Positions 24,191 through 32,419 of a stretch of DNA of 53,777 nucleotides are shown here, piece by piece. A program made the position numbers and the translations under genes. The stretch is from Streptomyces sp. Ru71. GTDB taxonomy: Bacteria; Actinomycetota; Actinomycetes; Streptomycetales; Streptomycetaceae. Positions within the stretch are counted from its first letter, which is position 1; every line of letters begins with the position of its first letter. The stretch covers positions 1-53,777 of the forward strand of contig NZ_PQSS01000053.1 in NCBI RefSeq assembly GCF_002920535.1. The letters are read 5' to 3'. The notes below the pieces were generated by a model, which ran no database searches, was not told where the DNA came from, and worked only from the letters and a program-made list of their open reading frames with translations.

Positions 24191-25558
24191 TCACACCGGG
24201 AGCAGACGCCCCACCAGTGCGCTCAGCTGGCGCACGGTGCGGCACTCGTGCATCTCGACGACCTCGGCGTAGGCGGGCGCGGCCGAGTCGCCGGTGCCCC
24301 ACCGGTCCGAAGGCTCGGGGTTCAGCCAGTACACGCGGCGGGCCTGACCGGCGATGTGCCGCAGCGCCGGCAGGTTCGGGTCGCTCATGTTGGTGCGGGC
24401 GTCGCCCAGCACGAACACGGTCGTGCGCGGGCCCACCGCGGCGCCGTACCGCTCGGCGAACTCGCCCAGCGCGACGCCGTAGTCGCTGCTGCCGTGCCAG
24501 CCGGTGAGCGTGGCCTCGGCGCGGATGCGCCCGCTGAGCCCCTCGGCGTCGGCGGCGCCGCGCACCAGCAGCCCGGTCACCTCGTCGACCCGGTTGACGA
24601 ACGCGAACACCCGCACCTTGCTGAACTGGTCGTGCAGCGCCTGCACCAGCAGCATCGTGAAGTCCGAGAACCCGGACACCGAGCCCGACACATCGCACAG
24701 CAGCACCAGTTCGGGCCGGGCGGGCCGGCGCCGCCGCAGCACCGGCCGCATCGGCACCCCGCCGGTGGACAGCGAACCGCGCAGGGTGCGCCGCAGATCG
24801 ATCGTGCCGCGCGCGGCACGCCGGCGCCGCGCGGCCAGCCGGGTGGCGAGCTTGCGCGCCAGCGGCTGCACCGTCCGCCGCAGCTCGGCCAGCTGCTCCC
24901 GGCCGGCGAAGAGGAAGTCGACCCGGTCCACGCTCGGGGCCACCGCCCGCCGGGCGATCTCGTCCCGACCGCGCCGCTCCGCCACCCGGCGCCGCGCCTC
25001 CGTCGCCACCAGCGCGCGGAAGGCGTCGATGCGGCGCCGGATCTCGTCCTCCAGCAGCCGGCCGGTGAACCCGCCACCACCGCCCTGCCCCCGCATCCGG
25101 TCCCGGACCGGCGCGAGCAGGGTCTGCGGCCGCAGCCGCTGCAGCGTCTGGTACGCGGAGAAGCCGTCCGACCCCGGTGAACTCCCGTATCCGCCCAGGG
25201 CGTCGACCGCCTCCGCCGCCAACCGCCCGAGCCCCGCGGTGTCGTCGGCCGCGAGCGCCGCCGCGAGCCGCTCGCGCAGCTCGTCCCGCCCGGCCGGTTC
25301 GGTCCCTGGCCCGCCCACGGTCCGCGGGAAGTACAGGTCGAAGACCGGGTCGAAGACCTGCCGCTGCCCGGCGGTGTGCAGCAGCGTGGCCGCCAGCCCC
25401 TCCCGCAGCAGCTCCCGGTCGGCCAGGCCCAGCGCCTCGACGGCCAGCGCCGCGTCCACGCTCTCCCCGGTGCCGATCCGCACCCCGTGCGCCCGCAGCG
25501 CGGCGACGAGCCCGGTCAGCCGCGCCGCGAGATCCGTCCGGCCGTCCGTGAGCGTCAT
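24191..25558 (-). CDS. VWA domain-containing CoxE-like protein
   Basis: 455 residues. A helical N-terminal region with the FDPVFDLYFPRT signature of CoxE-type proteins leads to a C-terminal von Willebrand A domain. Its MIDAS motif DVSGSVSG starts at residue 289, with the later GSSDYG threonine/serine and LGDARTNMSDP aspartate. MoxR/CoxE pairs act as metal-insertion or complex-remodelling chaperones, for example CoxD/CoxE for CO dehydrogenase. No CODH or other obvious client is in this window. The ATG overlaps the stop of the moxR-type gene by 4 bp, so the pair is translationally coupled. Confidence 0.92.
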   Translation of the reverse strand: MTLTDGRTDLAARLTGLVAALRAHGVRIGTGESVDAALAVEALGLADRELLREGLAATLLHTAGQRQVFDPVFDLYFPRTVGGPGTEPAGRDELRERLAAALAADDTAGLGRLAAEAVDALGGYGSSPGSDGFSAYQTLQRLRPQTLLAPVRDRMRGQGGGGGFTGRLLEDEIRRRIDAFRALVATEARRRVAERRGRDEIARRAVAPSVDRVDFLFAGREQLAELRRTVQPLARKLATRLAARRRRAARGTIDLRRTLRGSLSTGGVPMRPVLRRRRPARPELVLLCDVSGSVSGFSDFTMLLVQALHDQFSKVRVFAFVNRVDEVTGLLVRGAADAEGLSGRIRAEATLTGWHGSSDYGVALGEFAERYGAAVGPRTTVFVLGDARTNMSDPNLPALRHIAGQARRVYWLNPEPSDRWGTGDSAAPAYAEVVEMHECRTVRQLSALVGRLLPV

Positions 25559-26412
25559 ACGGCGTCCAGGTCCAGCTTGGCCGCCGCCTTCAGCACGTCG
25601 TCCTGGTGTTTGAGCAGCACGCCCAGCGTGTCCCGCACGACCGTCTCGTCGAGGCTGTCCGCGCCGAGCGCCAGCAGGGTACGCGCCCAGTCGATGGTCT
25701 CCGCCACCGACGGCACCTTGCGCAGGTCCATCGCCCGCAGCGCGCCGACCACCCGCACCACCGACTCGGCCAGCGCCGCCTTGAGCCCCGGCACCTTCAG
25801 CCGGACGATCCGCCGCTCCAGCTCCTGCTCGGGGAAGCCGATGTGCAGGAACAGGCAGCGGCGGCGCAGCGCCTCCGACAGCTCACGGGAGGCGTTGGAG
25901 GTGACCACCACGAACGGCCGGCGGGTCGCGGTGATGGTGCCCAGCTCCGGCACGGTCACCTGGAAGTCGCTGAGCACCTCCAGCAGCAGCCCCTCCACCT
26001 CGACGTCGGCCTTGTCCATCTCGTCGATCAGCAGCACCTTCGGCTCCTCGCCGCGGATCGCGGTCAGCAGCGGCCGGGAGAGCAGGAACTCCTCGCTGAA
26101 GATGTCGGTGCGCGTCTCGTCCCAGGTCTCGTCGCGGCCGGCGCTGATCCGCAGCAGCTGCTTGGCGTGGTTCCACTCGTACAGCGCCCGGGACTCGTCG
26201 ACGCCCTCGTAGCACTGCAGCCGCACCAGCCGGGCCCCGGCGACCTCGGCGACGGCCTTGGCGAGCTCCGTCTTGCCGACTCCGGCCGGGCCCTCCACCA
26301 GCAGCGGCTTGCCCAGGCGGGCGGCGAGGAAGACGGTCGTGGCCACGGCCGGGGAGGCCAGATAGCCGGTCTCGGCGAGACGGGCGGAGACATCGTCGAC
26401 GGACGTGAACAA
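25555..26412 (-). CDS. MoxR family AAA+ ATPase
   Basis: 285 residues from a TTG at 26410-26412; a GGAGG site 5 nt upstream decides for this rare start. AAA+ elements: Walker A GPAGVGKTE at residues 41-49, Walker B VLLIDEMDKAD around 126-136, sensor 1 VVVTSNASRELSEALRRR with the arginine finger region, and a C-terminal lid. This is the APE2220/CoxD-like MoxR branch. It should power conformational changes in a target together with the coupled VWA protein. An AAGCGCTT palindrome lies about 50 bp upstream. Confidence 0.93.
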   Translation of the reverse strand: MFTSVDDVSARLAETGYLASPAVATTVFLAARLGKPLLVEGPAGVGKTELAKAVAEVAGARLVRLQCYEGVDESRALYEWNHAKQLLRISAGRDETWDETRTDIFSEEFLLSRPLLTAIRGEEPKVLLIDEMDKADVEVEGLLLEVLSDFQVTVPELGTITATRRPFVVVTSNASRELSEALRRRCLFLHIGFPEQELERRIVRLKVPGLKAALAESVVRVVGALRAMDLRKVPSVAETIDWARTLLALGADSLDETVVRDTLGVLLKHQDDVLKAAAKLDLDAV

Positions 26413-26463
26413 CTGCGCCTCCGGCGGTACGGTCGCGGGCGGATCGAGATGCGGCCTCTATCT

Positions 26464-26471
26464 AAGCGCTT
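26464..26471. promoter_or_regulatory. AAGCGCTT palindrome upstream of the moxR-type gene
   Basis: On the coding strand it reads TGAACAAGCGCTTAGATAG. The core palindrome with flanking A/T resembles TetR-type sites seen before acyl-CoA genes in actinomycetes, as I recall, and it abuts TAGATA, a possible -10. The flanks are not symmetrical. Confidence 0.35.
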
Positions 26472-26517
26472 GTTCAGCACGGTGTCATCCGGATACGGCG
26501 GAGCGCCGCCCGTCCCG

Positions 26518-27567
26518 TCACAGGCGCTTCGCACCCCGCAGCGCCTTGGCGTAGAAGCCCTTGCCGTCCAGCCGGGACGATCCGCCCAGGTCACCCATGG
26601 TCGGGCCGTTGGCCTCCTCGCGGCTGGACAGGAACCGCGGGTGGCCTTCGGTGTCCAGGCCCAGGTAGATGGCCGCGTGGTCGAGGGCGGCCCCCGTGCG
26701 TGCGTCGAGTTCGAAGAAGAGGAGGTCCCCGGGCTGAAGCGCGCCGATCGACGCGGGGCGGGCCTGGCCGAGCGGGATGACGGGCACACCCGGGCCCCTG
26801 CGGGCGATGGCGTCCGCGCTGCGGGGCAGCCCGTGGGCCCGTGAACGGTCGCTCGCGTTCAGCGGGAATCCGGCACGGTACCCGTAGACCAGGCGTATGT
26901 AGCCGGAGCAGTCGACCGCGCCGTAGCGCTTGTGTTCCGCGTGCAGTCGGCGGCCGTCCGTGAACCGCCAGGCGACGCCGAGGTAGTCGTAGAAGTCCGA
27001 CGACTCCAGGCGCAGGTCGGCGTGCAGGGCGCCCTTCGGGTTGAGCGGGCCGAACTGGGCGTCGCCGGCGTACCTGAGCCCGTGCGCGTCCTTCCTGGGC
27101 GGCACCCGGTCCCCGTACTGCATGGCCATCGCGAGGATGTCGGGCCGCGCGCTGCCCTCGTACTGCGCGAACCAGTCGCGGAACCAGGCTTTGCCCTCCG
27201 TGCCCTTGGACCAGGGCCGTGGCATCAGCCGCACCCAGCTGTCGCTGGTCACCACGGCGGCGGTGGTGCGTGGTTCGGTGAAGGTGCGGCTGGGGCCGGT
27301 GAGCACGGCGGTGCGCGCGCCGTCGGTCAGGGTCGCGACGACGGATCCTCGGGCGTCGCGGACGACGGTGCGGGCCGGGCCGGTCAGCCGCTCGTACCGG
27401 TAGGACGCCTGCCGGCCCGCGTGCCGGCCGAGGTGGGGGGAGGCCACCTCGTCCAGGCCGGGCTGCCGCTCCCGCACCGCGACGGTGAGGAACGCCGTCG
27501 CGCCCAGCAGGCCGAGCATCGCGAGGACGATCCCCACCGTCCTCGTCGTGCGCTGATCAGCTCTCAT
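26518..27567 (-). CDS. Membrane-anchored NlpC/P60 hydrolase of a CapBC-type operon
   Basis: 349 residues with an N-terminal signal anchor (residues 11-31, GIVLAMLGLLGATAFLTVAV). An SH3-like region (about 55-120) precedes the NlpC/P60 domain with Cys220 in AVDCSGYIRLVYG and His297 in LDHAAIYLG. His309 (GHPRF) is a candidate third residue. The family cleaves gamma-D-glutamyl bonds in peptidoglycan; B. subtilis PgdS of this family cuts poly-gamma-glutamate. As the last gene of an operon with CapB and CapC homologues, it likely trims or releases the polymer, or opens the wall for it. The start ATG lies 29 bp after capC. Confidence 0.88.
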   Translation of the reverse strand: MRADQRTTRTVGIVLAMLGLLGATAFLTVAVRERQPGLDEVASPHLGRHAGRQASYRYERLTGPARTVVRDARGSVVATLTDGARTAVLTGPSRTFTEPRTTAAVVTSDSWVRLMPRPWSKGTEGKAWFRDWFAQYEGSARPDILAMAMQYGDRVPPRKDAHGLRYAGDAQFGPLNPKGALHADLRLESSDFYDYLGVAWRFTDGRRLHAEHKRYGAVDCSGYIRLVYGYRAGFPLNASDRSRAHGLPRSADAIARRGPGVPVIPLGQARPASIGALQPGDLLFFELDARTGAALDHAAIYLGLDTEGHPRFLSSREEANGPTMGDLGGSSRLDGKGFYAKALRGAKRL

Positions 27568-27596
27568 GAGTTCGTTCCGCGAGGTGTGGGACCGGG

Positions 27597-28079
27597 TCAG
27601 GTGGCGGGCATGACACCGAGGAGCAGGCCCGCCGCCAGCACGATGTACGTGGCGAGGGTGATGGCCGAGGTGGACAGCAGCGTGGCGCCGCTGGGCTGGC
27701 GGACCAGCTGGTAGGCGATCAGGCCGGGCACGATGTAGCCGAGGGTCTGGGTGGCGTACATCAGCGGGAACTGGTTGTGCAGGGTCAGGGTGAGGGTCGC
27801 CTGCAGCAGGACGCCCGTCAGCACGATCGCGGCGAACAGCCGCTTCCCGTACAGGATGACGTATCGCTGCAGCAGCACGGCACCCACGTAGGTGAGCACG
27901 GTGACGGCGACGACGATCAGCGCCTGCCGGAGGTCCTCGATGACGGTGAGGGCCAGCCATCCGGGAGTGATCATTCCGCCCGGGGACAGGTTGGTCGTCA
28001 GATAGCAGACGAGTGAGAACAGCAGCCCGAGCGCGATGCCGATCGCCGCGATGGCCGGGGTGAGCACGAAGGGGATCAC
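27597..28079 (-). CDS. capC: Poly-gamma-glutamate biosynthesis protein PgsC/CapC
   Basis: 160 residues, nearly all membrane: five hydrophobic helices, close to the size of Bacillus PgsC (about 149). The diagnostic segment NLSPGGMITPGWLAL sits between helices 1 and 2. The GTG start overlaps the capB stop by 4 bp. CapC is the integral partner that CapB needs for polymer synthesis and export at the membrane. No CapA/PgsA gene is found on either side, which is unusual for the pathway, so the exact product may differ from Bacillus gamma-PGA. Confidence 0.9.
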   Translation of the reverse strand: MIPFVLTPAIAAIGIALGLLFSLVCYLTTNLSPGGMITPGWLALTVIEDLRQALIVVAVTVLTYVGAVLLQRYVILYGKRLFAAIVLTGVLLQATLTLTLHNQFPLMYATQTLGYIVPGLIAYQLVRQPSGATLLSTSAITLATYIVLAAGLLLGVMPAT

Positions 28080-29308
28080 AGCACGGCTCCAGAGCTGAGC
28101 GGGGCGAGGAGATCGTTCGCCGGGGCGTCGTCCGGGGGCAGCTCCCCGAGCTGCTCGATGAGGCGCTCACCCTGGCCATGGATGTTGCCGACCGCGACGA
28201 GCGAGGAGTCGGGACCGAGCGCGGCGAGCATCTCGTCCACCATCCGTCGTGGATCGAGGCGGTCACCGCCGAGGTCGACCACCCGTCCGCCCCAGTCGCC
28301 GGGGATGCCGTTGCGTGCGCTCCTGGTGGGGTGGCCGATCAGGAAGACGGTCGAGGGGTCGAGCCGGGGGACGATCTCTCCCATCTGGTTGTTGCGCTCG
28401 ATGCGGTCGGGGCGGCAGTTGATGACGACGTGCGGCCGGGGAGTGATCGCGCCCAGGCCGATGAGCTGATGGACGTTCATCAGCGTCGACTCGGGGTCGT
28501 TGGCGGCGAAGACGTTCGCGAAGCGGAGCCGCTGTCCGCCCCGGGTGCGATACCGCTCGACGGAGAGCACGCCGGGGTCGGGCGGCGCCTCCCGCATGCC
28601 CGCCAGGGCGGTGCGCCGGTCCACGCCGAGCAGCCGGGCGACCGCGAGGGCCACGGCCACGTTCTCCTTGAACGTGAACCAGGAGAAGCCGCGCAGCTCC
28701 TCGTCGGTCACCGCGTCGGGGTCCACGGCGACGAGCTCGCAGCGGCGGGCAGCCGCCTCCTCGCGCAGAACGGGCAGCCGGTCGCGCTCCGCGGTGACGC
28801 AGACCCCGCCCACCGGCATCGAGCGGCTCAGCGAGCGGGCGACGTCGTCCAGCGTGGGCCCCATCTCCGCCAGGTGATCGTCGCGCACGTTGCACAGCAC
28901 GCCGACGGTGGAGCGGATCAGCTTGGTCTGGTTGATCTCCTGCAGGGCCGGCGTCACCGCCATGCACTCGATGACCAGGGCGTCGGGCCGGTACGCCGCG
29001 GCGCGGCGCACGATGCCGATCTGCTCGGCGACGTTGGCGATCCCGAACTTGCGGTGGACCGGCTCCTCGGTGCCGTCCGGGTGGATGAAGCGGGCCGCCG
29101 TGCCGGTCGTCTTGGCGACCGTGACCAGGCCCGCGCCCCGCAGGGCGCCCGCGCACAGGCGGGTGATGGAGCTCTTTCCCCGGATCCCGTTGACCAGTAC
29201 CCGCGTGGGGATGCGCTCCAGTTGCGCGAGGTGGCGCCGCTGCTCGACGACCCCGGCGACGAGCAGGGCCAGGCAGTTCAGCAGCAGGACGCAGTAGAGG
29301 AACAGCAC
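28076..29308 (-). CDS. capB: Poly-gamma-glutamate synthase PgsB/CapB (Mur ligase-like amide ligase)
   Basis: 410 residues starting at a GTG 6 bp after the preceding stop. An N-terminal membrane helix (residues 1-22) is followed by the ATP loop NGIRGKSSITRL (GIRGKSS at 41-47) and Mur-ligase middle-domain features: TGTAARFIHPDG, VIECMAVTPALQ, VRDDHLAEMG and FAANDPEST. This is the CapB family, which forms gamma-glutamyl amide bonds by acyl phosphate chemistry at the inner face of the membrane. The motifs needed for activity appear intact. It lies between a double-HAMP membrane protein and CapC. Confidence 0.94.
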   Translation of the reverse strand: MLFLYCVLLLNCLALLVAGVVEQRRHLAQLERIPTRVLVNGIRGKSSITRLCAGALRGAGLVTVAKTTGTAARFIHPDGTEEPVHRKFGIANVAEQIGIVRRAAAYRPDALVIECMAVTPALQEINQTKLIRSTVGVLCNVRDDHLAEMGPTLDDVARSLSRSMPVGGVCVTAERDRLPVLREEAAARRCELVAVDPDAVTDEELRGFSWFTFKENVAVALAVARLLGVDRRTALAGMREAPPDPGVLSVERYRTRGGQRLRFANVFAANDPESTLMNVHQLIGLGAITPRPHVVINCRPDRIERNNQMGEIVPRLDPSTVFLIGHPTRSARNGIPGDWGGRVVDLGGDRLDPRRMVDEMLAALGPDSSLVAVGNIHGQGERLIEQLGELPPDDAPANDLLAPLSSGAVL

Positions 29309-29314
29309 GGTCGG

Positions 29315-31648
29315 TCAGATCCTTCGGCCCGAGAACACCGGGGAGCTGCGGCGGCCCGGTGGCGGGATGCGGGCGGTGTGAGTTCCGGGGGGAGCGGGAG
29401 CCGCGCCAGGGCTTGGCCCCACCAGGTGCTGGCGGACGATTTCGAGGCTGCGCACGATCGAGCCCACCTCGTCGTGCCGGCGTGGGTACAGGACGGTCCG
29501 GCGGTCCCCGTCCGCGAGTGCCCGGGCGCTGACGTCCAGGGCCCGCAGCGGCCGGACCACCACGATGTACAGCCAGGCGAGGCAGGTCACGGTGGCGGAC
29601 AGACCGAGCAGCCCGGAGAGCATGGTGCGCCGCTGGACCTCGTAGGCGGGCAGCGACAGCCAGGAGACCGGCTGGTCGGAGACGACGTGCCAGCGCAGGC
29701 CGTTGACCGGACCGGGCCCGCTCACCGGCGCCGCGGCCGCGACCGCGGGTGAGGGTCCGCGCAGCACGGAGGCGGCCGGGGCCGTCGTGGCGGCGTCGAC
29801 GAGCGGGCCGAGCCTGCTGTCGGGCAGGCCGGCGAAGGCGATGAAGCCCTGGTCGGCGGCGAGGACGCGCTTGTTGTCGTCGACGAGCCACACGTTGCCG
29901 AGCCCGGGCCTGGTGAGGATGTCGCTGACGAAGGCGGTCCTGAACTCGCCGACCACGGCGCGCTTGCCGTCGCCCAGCTGGGCCACGGCGGCGATGACCG
30001 GTTCCTTGCCCGAGCGGTTGAGCAGGGCGACACCGGCCGTGGTGCGGATCGAGCCCGGGTCGTGCGGCGTGCCACCGACGTGGACGGCGACGCTCCCGGA
30101 GTCGACGAGGTAGATCGAGCGGTAGCGGGGGTGCTCGGCGAGCGTGGCGTCCAGTGTCCGGCGGATCGGCTCACGCCCGGTGCTGCCGGCGATCCTCCCG
30201 GTGAGGGAGAGGAGATCCGCGTAACCCTCGACCAGGCTGCGGCGGACCCGGTCGGCCGCGGTGTCGGTGCGCAGCCGCTGGTCGGTGACGGACTGCTGCG
30301 GCAGCGCCTGGGCTGCCTGCGGGCGGTTGAGCCCCGACAGCAGAGGGGCCGCCCAGCACGCCAGCACCAGGGCGCACAGCGCCACGACGGCGCGTGCCCC
30401 GGGACGGGCCCGTAGCCGGCGGGATGTCGTGCGGCCCGGCCGTGGCGGCGCTCCGAGGAGCTGCCGGCGCAGGGACTCCAGGGCGGCGCCGATACGGGCG
30501 GGCTCGCCGTGGCGGGGCACGGTCACCGGTCGCTTCACATCGCCCCGGGCGAGCCGCCCGGCCTCGGTGAGGAGCTTCGTCACGGGCTTGTGGACGAGCG
30601 TGAACAGCGTGCCCGTCACGGCCGCGGCGAGAAGCAGCAGCGTGCCGGCGACGGCCAGCCAGAAGAGCGGGTGACCGGCTCCCGCCACCTTCTGCGGCAC
30701 CTGGACCGCGGTGATCACCGTGAGGCCGAGTGCTCCGGCGGGATCGCTGTGCGCCCGGTCGAGCCGGGGATCCAGGGCGGCGAACCCGACCACCGTGCCG
30801 GAGCCGCCCGGTGCGTCGCGGTGCAGGCTGCCGCTCGGTCCCGGGAAGCCCCGGGAAGCGGCCGTCTCGGCCAGGGGCGTGCCCGCGGCCGCGTGGACGG
30901 CGTCCCGGGCGAGGGCCCGGGCACCCTCGCCGAGGGCGCCGGGCCCCTCGGCGGCGAGGAGGCGGCCGTGGGAGTCGGCCACCTGGAGCGTGCGGCCCGT
31001 GCCGACGCCGATGCTCGGCACCCGCAGGCTGTCGGACGCGACGAGCAGCTGCTGCCCGCCGGGCCGGGACAGCAGGGCGAACATCAGCAGCCGGGTCTGC
31101 CCCGAGCCCTGGTGGACCAGGCGCGGCGGCAGCCCCTCGGCCAGATGGTCGAGGTCCTCGGCGGCCAGCGGAACGGTTTCGCCGTGGGCGGCGAGCAGCC
31201 GTCCCGAGGGCAGGTCGAGTATCGCCGTGCCCCGCCACTTGTGGTACCAGGTGCCGAGCGTGGCCAGCACCGAGCCCGGGTCCTGCGGGGGCGCGGCGTT
31301 GAACATCGAGGCCGCTCGGCGCAGGTCCGTGGCGCTCTCGTTCAGGGAGGCGCCCAACGCGGTGGCCCCGTCCTCGGCCACGTGCTGCTGCGAGGCCCTC
31401 ACCGCACGCGGAACGCCGTCGTCCTGGACCCGGCCGAGGACGAACGCCGTGGCCCCGGCGACCAGCACGAGGAGGGCGAGCAGCGCGGTGAGCGGCGGGC
31501 GCAGGCCGCCGAGCAGGGGCATGGCGAGCGGCCTGGCGTCGTGACCGGTCTCCGAGCGGTACGGGGCGCTCTGTGTGCCGTCGGGGACGGGCTGCCGGGC
31601 CGTCCGGCGCACCGCGGCCCGGGGGACGTTCTCCGCGTGGACGGTCAT
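29315..31648 (-). CDS. Membrane protein with two tandem TM-extracytoplasmic-TM-HAMP units, no output domain
   Basis: 777 residues; the ATG has GGAGGTG at 8 nt. Unit 1: TM1 53-72, extracytoplasmic 73-326, TM2 327-351, HAMP-like 352-398. Unit 2: TM3 418-440, extracytoplasmic 441-675, TM4 676-698, HAMP 699-744, with the conserved RPLRALDVSARALADGD and HDEVGSIVRSL. Both outer regions read like Cache-type sensory folds (YLVDSGSVAVHVGG; LVDDNKRVLAADQG). The protein ends 33 residues after HAMP2, with no kinase, cyclase or MCP domain. As first gene of the CapBC operon it may sense the wall or polymer and act on CapB directly, or serve as the missing CapA-like export partner. Both are inferences. Confidence 0.85.
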   Translation of the reverse strand: MTVHAENVPRAAVRRTARQPVPDGTQSAPYRSETGHDARPLAMPLLGGLRPPLTALLALLVLVAGATAFVLGRVQDDGVPRAVRASQQHVAEDGATALGASLNESATDLRRAASMFNAAPPQDPGSVLATLGTWYHKWRGTAILDLPSGRLLAAHGETVPLAAEDLDHLAEGLPPRLVHQGSGQTRLLMFALLSRPGGQQLLVASDSLRVPSIGVGTGRTLQVADSHGRLLAAEGPGALGEGARALARDAVHAAAGTPLAETAASRGFPGPSGSLHRDAPGGSGTVVGFAALDPRLDRAHSDPAGALGLTVITAVQVPQKVAGAGHPLFWLAVAGTLLLLAAAVTGTLFTLVHKPVTKLLTEAGRLARGDVKRPVTVPRHGEPARIGAALESLRRQLLGAPPRPGRTTSRRLRARPGARAVVALCALVLACWAAPLLSGLNRPQAAQALPQQSVTDQRLRTDTAADRVRRSLVEGYADLLSLTGRIAGSTGREPIRRTLDATLAEHPRYRSIYLVDSGSVAVHVGGTPHDPGSIRTTAGVALLNRSGKEPVIAAVAQLGDGKRAVVGEFRTAFVSDILTRPGLGNVWLVDDNKRVLAADQGFIAFAGLPDSRLGPLVDAATTAPAASVLRGPSPAVAAAAPVSGPGPVNGLRWHVVSDQPVSWLSLPAYEVQRRTMLSGLLGLSATVTCLAWLYIVVVRPLRALDVSARALADGDRRTVLYPRRHDEVGSIVRSLEIVRQHLVGPSPGAAPAPPGTHTARIPPPGRRSSPVFSGRRI

Positions 31649-31665
31649 CCGAGCGGCACCTCCGA

Positions 31666-31703
31666 CACGTATGCTTACGCAACACGTTTACGTCGTATAC
31701 GTG
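31666..31703. promoter_or_regulatory. A/T-rich promoter island with inverted repeat CACGTAT-N24-ATACGTG
   Basis: The 38-bp stretch upstream of the CapBC operon has perfect 7-bp outer arms (31666-31672, 31697-31703) and internal TTACG direct repeats at 31675 and 31688 (13 bp apart). It is the only A/T-rich patch in its surroundings and lies 18-55 bp before the first start codon, where a promoter and its operator would be expected. Confidence 0.5.
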
Positions 31704-31777
31704 CCATCCTTGCCTCTCGGATGCGCCAGGTCAACCGCTGGGGCGAGGTCCCGTCGGCCCCCTTGGGTGCACCACGC

Positions 31778-32419
31778 TCAGTGGACGAGCACGACCTCCA
31801 GGGTGCGCGGTCCGTGCACGCCCTCCACGCGGTCGAGCTCGATGTCGCTCGTCGCCGACGGGCCGGAGATCCACGTCAACGGGCGGGTGGGGTCGAGGCG
31901 CTGGAGTGCCTGCGGCACCGAGGAGACGACCTGATCGGGCACCCGGACGACGCAGATGTGGTGGTCGGGGATCAGCGTGATCCGGCGGCGGCCCTGGTCG
32001 GGGGAGCCGTCCAGGACGATGGTGCCGGTCTCGGCGATCGCCACCGCGCAGCCGGTGACCACGCTGCCGACCTTGTCCAGCTCGTGCGGGGTGCTCACCG
32101 CACGGTCGTGGACGCGGGTGGCATCGGCGGACGACATCCAGTCCGGCGGCAGCCACGGCGGCACCAGGACCTGGTCGGATCCGCGCATGGCGAGCAGCCG
32201 CATGATGACGTCGGGCAGCTCCTCGTCGTCCGTGCGGTGCACGATCGCCCGGTAGTCCGCCAGGTTCTCCGCCAGCAGCTCCACCGTCTGCTCCACGGTC
32301 CGCTCTCCGTGCGCGCGCAGATAGTCCCGGGGGACCGCCCGCTCGTACGGGGGGTCGTCCGCCGGCACGTCGGCCAGGGCGCGTCGCACCCGGCCCAGGA
32401 TCCGCTCCCTGCTGCTCAC
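31778..32419 (-). CDS. lutC: Lactate utilization protein C (LUD domain)
   Basis: 213 residues from a GTG that overlaps the lutB stop by 4 bp. The LUD fold is recognised from SSRERILGRVRRAL at the N-terminus, the central IAETGTIVLDGSPDQGRR and LIPDHHICVV, and the C-terminal TWISGPSATSDIEL. The last motif is shared with the LUD domain of LutB. LutC is part of the LutABC complex oxidising L-lactate to pyruvate in Bacillus. It is the last gene of the lut operon. Adjacency to rhamnose genes, whose aldolase/dehydrogenase releases L-lactate, gives it a clear physiological source. Confidence 0.94.
   Translation of the reverse strand: MSSRERILGRVRRALADVPADDPPYERAVPRDYLRAHGERTVEQTVELLAENLADYRAIVHRTDDEELPDVIMRLLAMRGSDQVLVPPWLPPDWMSSADATRVHDRAVSTPHELDKVGSVVTGCAVAIAETGTIVLDGSPDQGRRRITLIPDHHICVVRVPDQVVSSVPQALQRLDPTRPLTWISGPSATSDIELDRVEGVHGPRTLEVVLVH

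Noticed and set aside
28178..29752. Long open frame on the plus strand opposite capB and the HAMP protein
   Set aside because: Composition is that of an antisense shadow (His/Arg/Gly/Val-rich, no domain); capB on the other strand has clear motifs. High GC makes such frames common.
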